DNA from: Clostridia bacterium | Lineage (GTDB): Bacteria > Bacillota_A > Clostridia > Oscillospirales > Acutalibacteraceae | Assembly: GCA_017435305.1 (NCBI GenBank) | Contig: JAFSFH010000006.1 | Coordinates: 1 to 28,723 of the forward strand | Length of the DNA stretch: 28,723 nt | Direction of reading: 5' to 3' | Shown: positions 22,917-28,723 of the stretch, piece by piece | Layout of the letters: each line of letters begins with the position of its first letter | How positions within the stretch are numbered: the stretch's first letter is position 1 | Notes under the pieces: model-generated | What the model saw: only the letters and a program-made list of their open reading frames with translations | Told to the model about the DNA's origin: nothing | Databases searched by the model: none | Translations under genes and position numbers: made by a program

Positions 22917-25900
22917 ATGGTATACCGTGTATATGTGGAAAAGAAAGAGGGTCTGGACAACGAGGCTCGCGCCCTGTTGGGTGACGCCCACGCTCTGTTG
23001 GGCATCGACGGCGTGGAGCGGGTGCGGCTGTTTAATCGCTACGACGCCGAGGGTCTGACGCAGGAATTGTTTGACTACGCCAAGACCACCGTGTTCTCCG
23101 AGCCCCAGCTGGACAATATTTCCGATGAGTTGACCATCGAGGGCGCCACTGTGTTTGCGGTGGAGTATCTGCCCGGTCAGTTTGACCAGCGTGCGGATTC
23201 TGCCGCCCAGTGCATTCAGATCATCTCCCGACAGGAGCGCCCCACCATCCGCACCGCCCGCGTGTATGCCCTGTACGGCGACCTCTCCGAGGAGGCGCTG
23301 GCGGCGTTCAAAAAGCACGTGATCAACCCCGTGGAGAGCCGTGAGGCTTCTCTGGATAAACCCGCTACCCTGGCGGTGGAGTACCCTCTGCCGGATACGG
23401 TGGCTACCGTAGAGGGCTTTATCGGTATGGACGCCGATGCCCTGTCCGCTCTGCTGGAGGAATTGGGTCTGGCGATGGATCCGGACGACCTGAAATTCCT
23501 GCAGAATTATTTCCGTGACGAGGAGCGCCGCGACCCCACCATCACCGAGATCCGCGTGGTGGACACCTACTGGTCGGACCACTGCCGTCACACCACTTTC
23601 TCTACCCACTTTGACAAGGTGGACATCGAGTCCATTCTTGTAAAATACGCCTACGATCACTATCTGGATGCCCGTGTGGAGGTGTACGGCGAGGAAAAGG
23701 CCGCCGCCCGCCCCCAGACCCTGATGGACATCGCCACCATCGCCACCAAAGTATTGAAGAAACGCGGACTCACCCCCGAACTGGACGAGTCCGAGGAGAT
23801 CAACGCCTGCTCCATCCACCTGCCCGCCGTGGTGAATGGGGAGGAGCAGGATTGGCTGTTGATGTTTAAGAACGAGACCCACAACCACCCCACCGAGATC
23901 GAGCCCTTCGGCGGTGCCGCCACCTGCATCGGCGGCTGTATCCGCGACCCGTTGTCGGGACGCGCCTACGTCCATCAGGCTATGCGGGTCACCGGAGCGG
24001 GCGACCCCCGAAAGAGCTTTGACGAGACCCTGCCGGGCAAGCTGCCCCAGCGCAAGATATGTCAGACCGCGGCGGCGGGTTATTCTTCCTACGGCAACCA
24101 GATCGGTCTGGCTACCGGTCACGTGGCGGAGATGTATCACGACGGTTACGTCGCCAAGCGTTTGGAGTGCGGCGCCGTTGTGGCCGCCGCCCCCGCCGAA
24201 AACGTGCGTCGTGAGCGTCCCGCCCCGGGCGACGTGGTGATTCTGCTGGGCGGTCGTACCGGACGGGACGGCATCGGCGGCGCCACCGGCTCCAGCAAGA
24301 GCCATAATATGAAATCCCTCACCACCATGGCGTCCGAGGTGCAAAAGGGTAACGCCCCCGAGGAGCGCAAGATCCAGCGCCTGTTCCGCGATCCCGCGGT
24401 CACCCGCCTGATTAAGCGGTGCAACGATTTCGGCGCCGGCGGTGTATCGGTTGCCATCGGCGAGCTGGCGGCGGGTCTGAAGATTGATTTGGATGCGGTG
24501 CGCAAGAAATACGAGGGCTTAGACGGCACCGAGATCGCCATCTCCGAGTCCCAGGAGCGTATGGCGGTGGTGGTGTCCCCCGAGGACGCCGACACCTTTA
24601 TCGCGCTGGCGCAGGCGGAAAATCTGGAGGCCTACCGCGTGGCGGTGGTCACCGCCGAGGAGCGGATGGTGATGACCTGGAAGGGTCAGACCATCGCCGA
24701 CCTGTCCCGCGCATTTCTGGACACCAACGGTGCGGTGAAGCACGCCGACATCACCGTCACCGAAAAGGATTTGTCTGTGTTGAGTCAGCCTCTGTACGGC
24801 TCCCTGCGTGAGATGGCCGCCGCCCTGAAGACGGCGGAGAAGCGGGGTCTGGTGGAGCGGTTTGATTCCACCATCGGCGCCGGCAGCGTGGTGATGCCCT
24901 ACGGCGGTCAGCGCCAGCTGACCCCCACCCAGTCCATGGCGGCGACCCTGCCTATGCTGCCCGGTCAGACCACCGACACCGCTTCGGTGTTCGCCTGGGG
25001 CTGTGACCCCGACCTGCTGTCGGTGGACCCCTATACCGGAGCCCACGCCGCCATCTTCTCCTCCGTGGCCAAGCTGGTGGCCGCCGGCTGTGACTATAAA
25101 AAAGCCTACTTGACTTTGCAGGAGTTTTTTGAGAAACTGAAAGATGAGCCCACCCGTTGGGGCAAACCCTTTGCCGCCCTGTTGGGCGCTATGGATGCCC
25201 AGCTGGAGCTGGGTGCCGCCGCCATCGGCGGCAAGGACTCTATGTCCGGCACTTTCCTGGATCTGGACGTGCCGCCCACCGTGATTTCTTTCGCCATCGC
25301 CCCCATCAACAAGAATGACGTGATTTCTCCGGAGTTCAAGGCCGCCGGTCACCCGGTGTACGTCTTCGGCCCCACCGAAGAGTCCGCCGACAGCGTCAAG
25401 GCGGCCTGGGAGCAGTTCCACACCTTGTGCCAGGAGGGCAAGGTGCTGTCCGCCTGGGCGGTGGAGAACGGTCTGGCGGAAGGCGTTATGAAGATGTCCT
25501 TCGGCAACCACATCGGCTTTAAGTCCGAGTCCCAGTTGGGAGAAAACTGGCACCTATCCTTCCCGGACTTCATCATCGCTGAGATGAGCGAAGAGGTGTG
25601 TCTGCCCGGCGTGCTGCGCCTGGGCTATACCACCGACGACGGCACCATCGCGCTGGAGGACGACGCGGTCACCATCGACGAGCTGTACGCGCTGAATACC
25701 GCCACACTGGAGGACGTGTATCCCACCAAGGCCAAGACGGATAAGTCCGTCCAGCCCACCTTCTCCTATGAGGGCAAGTGCACCCTCGCCCCCGCCGTCA
25801 AGGTGGCCAAGCCGAAGATTCTGATTCCCGTATTCCCCGGCACCAACTGCGAATACGATTCCGCCCGCGCGGTTCAGCGCGCCGGCGGGGATGCCGAGAT

Positions 25901-26606
25901 ATTCGTTGTCCGTAATCTCACCGCCGAGGACGTGGCACAGAGCGTCGCCGCCTTCTCGGAGCAGGTGAAAGAGAGCCAGATGATTTTCATCCCCGGCGGC
26001 TTCTCCGGCGGCGACGAGCCGGACGGCTCCGCCAAGTTCATCACCGCCTTCTTCCGCAACGCCGCGGTGAAGGAAGCGGTCACCGACCTGCTGGACAATC
26101 GTGACGGCCTGATGTGCGGCATCTGCAACGGCTTCCAGGCGCTGGTGAAACTGGGTCTGGTGCCCTATGGCAAGATTATGGACACCGATGAGAGCTGCCC
26201 CACCCTGACCTTTAACAACATCAACCGTCACCAGAGCCGTATCGTCCATACCCGCATCGCCTCGGTGAAATCCCCTTGGTTGAGTCTGATGAAGGTGGGC
26301 GACATCGTCAATGCCCCCATCTCCCACGGCGAGGGCAAGTTCCTGTGCTCCCCTGAACTGGCACTGAAGCTGGCGGAGAACGGACAGGTGGCTACCCAGT
26401 ACGTGGATCTGGACGGCAACGCCACGCAGGATATTGACTTTAACCCCAACGGCTCTCTGTTCGCCATCGAGGGCATTACCAGCCCCGACGGCCGCGTGTT
26501 CGGCAAGATGGGTCACAGCGAGCGGGTCGCCGACGGCCTGTATAAGAACGTCCCCGGCAACTACGACATCCGTATGTTCGAAGCGGCTGTCAAGTATTTT
26601 AAGTAA
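22917..26606 (+). CDS. purL: Phosphoribosylformylglycinamidine synthase, fused long form (PurL)
   Basis: Converts FGAR to FGAM with glutamine nitrogen. The 1229 residues contain the entire complex in one chain. There is an N-terminal PurS-like region (about 1-150), then a linker and first AIRS-like half (YWSDHCRHTTF; KNETHNHPTEIEPFGGAA; GGATGSSKSH). The second half follows (LPMLPGQTTDTASVFAWG; AAIGGKDSMSGTF), then a C-terminal class I glutaminase beginning ILIPVFPGTNCEYDSARA. The glutaminase triad is intact: Cys1070 in GICNGFQ, with His1137 and Glu1139 in SHGEG. It is slightly shorter than E. coli PurL (1295) and of the Clostridia/Streptococcus subtype. Unlike the PurF-like protein here, this enzyme clearly can use glutamine. 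Confidence 0.96.
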   Translation: MVYRVYVEKKEGLDNEARALLGDAHALLGIDGVERVRLFNRYDAEGLTQELFDYAKTTVFSEPQLDNISDELTIEGATVFAVEYLPGQFDQRADSAAQCIQIISRQERPTIRTARVYALYGDLSEEALAAFKKHVINPVESREASLDKPATLAVEYPLPDTVATVEGFIGMDADALSALLEELGLAMDPDDLKFLQNYFRDEERRDPTITEIRVVDTYWSDHCRHTTFSTHFDKVDIESILVKYAYDHYLDARVEVYGEEKAAARPQTLMDIATIATKVLKKRGLTPELDESEEINACSIHLPAVVNGEEQDWLLMFKNETHNHPTEIEPFGGAATCIGGCIRDPLSGRAYVHQAMRVTGAGDPRKSFDETLPGKLPQRKICQTAAAGYSSYGNQIGLATGHVAEMYHDGYVAKRLECGAVVAAAPAENVRRERPAPGDVVILLGGRTGRDGIGGATGSSKSHNMKSLTTMASEVQKGNAPEERKIQRLFRDPAVTRLIKRCNDFGAGGVSVAIGELAAGLKIDLDAVRKKYEGLDGTEIAISESQERMAVVVSPEDADTFIALAQAENLEAYRVAVVTAEERMVMTWKGQTIADLSRAFLDTNGAVKHADITVTEKDLSVLSQPLYGSLREMAAALKTAEKRGLVERFDSTIGAGSVVMPYGGQRQLTPTQSMAATLPMLPGQTTDTASVFAWGCDPDLLSVDPYTGAHAAIFSSVAKLVAAGCDYKKAYLTLQEFFEKLKDEPTRWGKPFAALLGAMDAQLELGAAAIGGKDSMSGTFLDLDVPPTVISFAIAPINKNDVISPEFKAAGHPVYVFGPTEESADSVKAAWEQFHTLCQEGKVLSAWAVENGLAEGVMKMSFGNHIGFKSESQLGENWHLSFPDFIIAEMSEEVCLPGVLRLGYTTDDGTIALEDDAVTIDELYALNTATLEDVYPTKAKTDKSVQPTFSYEGKCTLAPAVKVAKPKILIPVFPGTNCEYDSARAVQRAGGDAEIFVVRNLTAEDVAQSVAAFSEQVKESQMIFIPGGFSGGDEPDGSAKFITAFFRNAAVKEAVTDLLDNRDGLMCGICNGFQALVKLGLVPYGKIMDTDESCPTLTFNNINRHQSRIVHTRIASVKSPWLSLMKVGDIVNAPISHGEGKFLCSPELALKLAENGQVATQYVDLDGNATQDIDFNPNGSLFAIEGITSPDGRVFGKMGHSERVADGLYKNVPGNYDIRMFEAAVKYFK

Positions 26607-26615
26607 GAGGATAAA

Positions 26616-26817
26616 GGCCCCCTTGTGTAAAGGGGGCTCCGTCCGCAGGACGGTGGGGGATTGTAGCCGACGACAGTCGGCGTACAAACAACGCCACCGC
26701 CCCGACAGAATCCGTAGGGGGGGCATTCTATATGCCCCCGTTAGCGGGCGGATATGGAATCCGCCCCTACAAATCCTATTCGCAACAGACTTTGTAGGGC
26801 GGGGGCTTGCTCCCGCC
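26616..26817. repeat. Type A and type C hairpin repeats between purL and fhs
   Basis: The type A stem at 26616-26638 is identical over 23 bases to 28659-28681. It is followed by CCGTCC-gca-GGACGG (26639-26653) and TGGGGGATTGTAG. Then come a small CCGAC/GTCGG hairpin (26667-26680), a type C start ACAGAATCCGTAGGGG (26705-26720), and the hairpins 26719-26726/26732-26739 and 26746-26753/26759-26766. A last GGCGGG...CCCGCC hairpin (26798-26817) resembles 14114-14133. No T-run and no good promoter is visible; TATAAA at 26825-26830 lacks a properly spaced -35 box. Confidence 0.8.
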
Positions 26818-26850
26818 ACCATCATATAAATTGCATAAGGAGTGTTGATT

Positions 26851-28527
26851 ATGTCCTACAAAACCGATATTGAGATCGCCCAGGAATGTCAGATGAAGCA
26901 CATTCGTGAAATTGCCGCCACCGCCCACGTGGACGAGAAATACGTGGAGCAGTACGGCAACTATAAGGCCAAGATCGACCTATCCCTGCTGGAGGAGACC
27001 GACCGCCCCGACGGCAAGCTGATTCTGGTCACCGCCATCACCCCCACCCCCGCGGGGGAGGGCAAGACCACCACCACCATCGGTCTGGCGGACGGTCTGC
27101 GCCGCATCGGCAAGGACGTCACCGTGGCCTTGCGCGAGCCCTCCCTCGGACCTGTGTTCGGCGTCAAGGGTGGCGCCGCCGGCGGCGGCTACGCCCAGGT
27201 GGTACCTATGGAGGACATTAACCTGCATTTCACCGGTGACTTTCACGCCATCGGTGCCGCCAACAACCTGCTGGCGGCCATGCTGGATAACCACATTCAG
27301 CAGGGCAACGCCCTGGGCATCGACGTGCGCCGCATCACCTGGAAACGGTGTGTGGATATGAACGACCGCCAGCTGCGCTTTATCGTGGACGGTATGGGGG
27401 GCAAGCCCAACGGCGTCCCCCGCGAGGACGGCTTTGACATCACCGTGGCCAGCGAAATTATGGCGGTGTTCTGTCTGGCCTCCTCCATCACCGACCTGAA
27501 GGAGCGCCTGTCCCGCATCATCGTGGGCTACACCTACGACGACAAGCCGGTCACCGCCGGCGACCTGAAGGCGGTGGGTGCTATGACCGCCCTGCTGAAG
27601 GACGCCATCAAGCCCAATCTGGTGCAGACCCTGGAGGGCACCCCTGCCTTTGTGCACGGCGGTCCTTTTGCCAACATCGCCCACGGCTGTAACTCCGTTA
27701 TGGCCACCCGCCTGGCGCTGAAGATGGGCGACTACACCGTCACCGAGGCCGGCTTCGGCGCGGATTTGGGTGCCGAGAAATTCCTGGACATTAAGTGCCG
27801 TATGGCGGGTCTGACCCCCGACGCCGTGGTGGTGGTTGCCACCGTCCGCGCCCTGAAGATGCACGGCGGTCTGGCCAAGACCGAGCTGGCCACCGAGGAC
27901 TTGGGCGCTCTGGAGCGGGGCATCCCCAACCTGCTGCGCCACGTGTCCAATATCAAGAACGTGTACAAGCTGCCCTGCGTGGTGGCGGTCAACCGTTTCC
28001 CCACCGATACCGATGCAGAGATCGACTTCATCATCGCCAAGTGCCGCGAATTGGGTGTTAACACCGTGCTGTCCACCGTGTGGGCGGACGGCGGTGCCGG
28101 CGGTATCGAGATGGCGAGGGAGGTTGTCCGCCTGTGCGAGGAGGAGCAGGGCGATTTCACCTTCTCCTACGAGCTGGACGGCTCCATTGAGGATAAGATC
28201 GAGTCGGTGGTCAAAAAGGTGTACGGCGGCGACGGCATCACCGTCCTGCCTGCCGCCAAAAAGCAGATTCAGCAGCTGACCGCCCTGGGCTTTGACAAGT
28301 GTCCCGTCTGCATCGCCAAGACCCAGTATTCTTTCTCGGACGACCCCACTAAGCTGGGCGCCCCCGAGGGCTTCACCGTCACCGTCAAGAACGTGAAGGT
28401 GTCCGCCGGCGCCGGCTTTATTGTGGTGCTGACCGGTGACATCCTCACCATGCCCGGTCTGCCCAAATCCCCCGCCGCCGAGCGCATCGACGTGGATGCG
28501 GGCGGCAAGATCTCCGGACTGTTCTGA
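26851..28527 (+). CDS. fhs: Formate-tetrahydrofolate ligase (Fhs)
   Basis: ATP-dependent charging of formate onto tetrahydrofolate to give 10-formyl-THF, the formyl donor for PurN and the AICAR transformylase in this window. The 558 residues are the family's usual length. Motifs are the P-loop [53 protein letters not shown], and a C-terminal [23 protein letters not shown] at 26842 could add three residues, but it overlaps the AAGGAG site (26837-26842) that serves the ATG at 26851. It is separated from purL by a 244-base repeat region and followed by its own terminator, so it may be read from the purine operon or from an unseen promoter. Confidence 0.97.
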   Translation: MSYKTDIEIAQECQMKHIREIAATAHVDEKYVEQYGNYKAKIDLSLLEETDRPDGKLILVTAITPTPAGEGKTTTTIGLADGLRRIGKDVTVALREPSLGPVFGVKGGAAGGGYAQVVPMEDINLHFTGDFHAIGAANNLLAAMLDNHIQQGNALGIDVRRITWKRCVDMNDRQLRFIVDGMGGKPNGVPREDGFDITVASEIMAVFCLASSITDLKERLSRIIVGYTYDDKPVTAGDLKAVGAMTALLKDAIKPNLVQTLEGTPAFVHGGPFANIAHGCNSVMATRLALKMGDYTVTEAGFGADLGAEKFLDIKCRMAGLTPDAVVVVATVRALKMHGGLAKTELATEDLGALERGIPNLLRHVSNIKNVYKLPCVVAVNRFPTDTDAEIDFIIAKCRELGVNTVLSTVWADGGAGGIEMAREVVRLCEEEQGDFTFSYELDGSIEDKIESVVKKVYGGDGITVLPAAKKQIQQLTALGFDKCPVCIAKTQYSFSDDPTKLGAPEGFTVTVKNVKVSAGAGFIVVLTGDILTMPGLPKSPAAERIDVDAGGKISGLF

Positions 28528-28549
28528 CTTAACCTCTGTTGAATAAACC

Positions 28550-28587
28550 AATGCCCGCGTGTGATAAAAGCACGCGGGCATTCTTTT
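28550..28587 (+). terminator. Rho-independent terminator after fhs
   Basis: A 12-bp perfect inverted repeat (AATGCCCGCGTG 28550-28561 with CACGCGGGCATT 28571-28582), a 9-base loop, then CTTTT. It lies 23 bases after the fhs stop and closes the purine/one-carbon block. Confidence 0.9.
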
Positions 28588-28598
28588 GTAGTAATGAA

Positions 28599-28617
28599 CC
28601 ACCAGCAATGCTGGTGG
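28599..28617. repeat. Small perfect hairpin after the fhs terminator
   Basis: CCACCAGC (28599-28606) pairs with GCTGGTGG (28610-28617) around a 3-base loop. No T-run follows on either strand. Function is unknown. Confidence 0.5.
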
Positions 28618-28658
28618 GATAAAAAAGCTTTAGCTATGGGGAATCCCGCCGCAGCGGT

Positions 28659-28711
28659 GGCCCCCTTGTGTAAAGGGGGCTGGCACGGCGAAAGCCGTGA
28701 CTGGGGGATTG
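28659..28711. repeat. Complete type A two-hairpin repeat
   Basis: The clearest copy of type A: the C5/G5 stem (28659-28681, identical to 26616-26638), a second stem CACGGC-gaaa-GCCGTG, and the invariant tail ACTGGGGGATTGTT. A reversed copy of the same plan opens the window at 15-60. No gene is seen between the fhs terminator and the window end. Confidence 0.82.
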
Positions 28712-28723
28712 TTAATTGGCATA

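Noticed and set aside
26825..26830. TATAAA as a -10 box for a separate fhs promoter
   Set aside because: The nearest -35-like hexamers are 12 or 27 bases away, so the spacing is wrong; not listed as a promoter.
26980..28608. A 542-residue open frame on the minus strand antisense to fhs
   Set aside because: Same shadow effect of codon bias; low-complexity His/Gly/Gln-rich translation without motifs, opposite a fully conserved Fhs.
1..28723. CRISPR arrays, tRNA or rRNA genes, insertion sequences, prophage genes
   Set aside because: None seen. The repeats are imperfect palindromes without regular spacers, and no transposase or integrase motif appears in any plausible frame.

Overview
The window is a dense, almost entirely plus-strand block of nucleotide-biosynthesis genes from a high-GC anaerobic Firmicute. 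It is most like the class Clostridia, in the Oscillospiraceae/Ruminococcaceae sphere. That placement is an inference from gene content: NAD-linked dihydroorotate dehydrogenase PyrK/PyrD, formate-tetrahydrofolate ligase, a long fused PurL, a PurO-type IMP cyclohydrolase with a separate AICAR transformylase, GGAGG ribosome sites, and intergenic hairpin repeats of a kind common in that group. No rRNA, tRNA, CRISPR array, transposase or phage gene was seen.

Layout. Positions 1-300 hold an intergenic hairpin-repeat cluster. Positions 308-3270 are a potassium-uptake unit (promoter, trkA, trkH, intrinsic terminator). Positions 3340-13623 are a pyrimidine operon, with a strong promoter and then pyrC, carB, pyrK, pyrD, pyrF, pyrE, pyrB, ending in a guaB (IMP dehydrogenase) gene two bases after pyrB. 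Positions 13664-13835 hold a second strong promoter, a ZTP (pfl) riboswitch aptamer and an overlapping intrinsic terminator. Positions 14157-26606 are the purine operon purE, purC, purF-like, purM, an FNT-family (formate/nitrite) channel, purN, purO-type cyclohydrolase, AICAR transformylase, purD and purL. Then come fhs (26851-28527), its terminator and another repeat.

How it fits together. The pyrimidine genes make UMP from carbamoyl phosphate, although carA is not in the window. The purine genes make IMP, although purK and purB are not in the window, and guaB draws IMP toward GMP. The purine block also carries a complete formate-to-purine arm: a probable formate channel embedded with overlapping ends between purM and purN, Fhs to charge formate onto tetrahydrofolate, and two formyl-THF consumers (PurN and the AICAR transformylase). 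It is headed by a riboswitch for ZTP/ZMP, the compound that accumulates when formyl-THF is short. This looks like a closed one-carbon feedback module.

The most unusual points are: (1) the FNT channel inside the purine operon; (2) a PurF homologue whose whole glutaminase site, including the N-terminal cysteine, is missing; (3) a PyrB with a fused C-terminal zinc domain resembling the zinc half of PyrI, without the allosteric half; (4) an IMP dehydrogenase of the Tritrichomonas foetus type attached to the pyrimidine operon; (5) families of two-hairpin intergenic repeats in nearly every gap longer than 50 bases.
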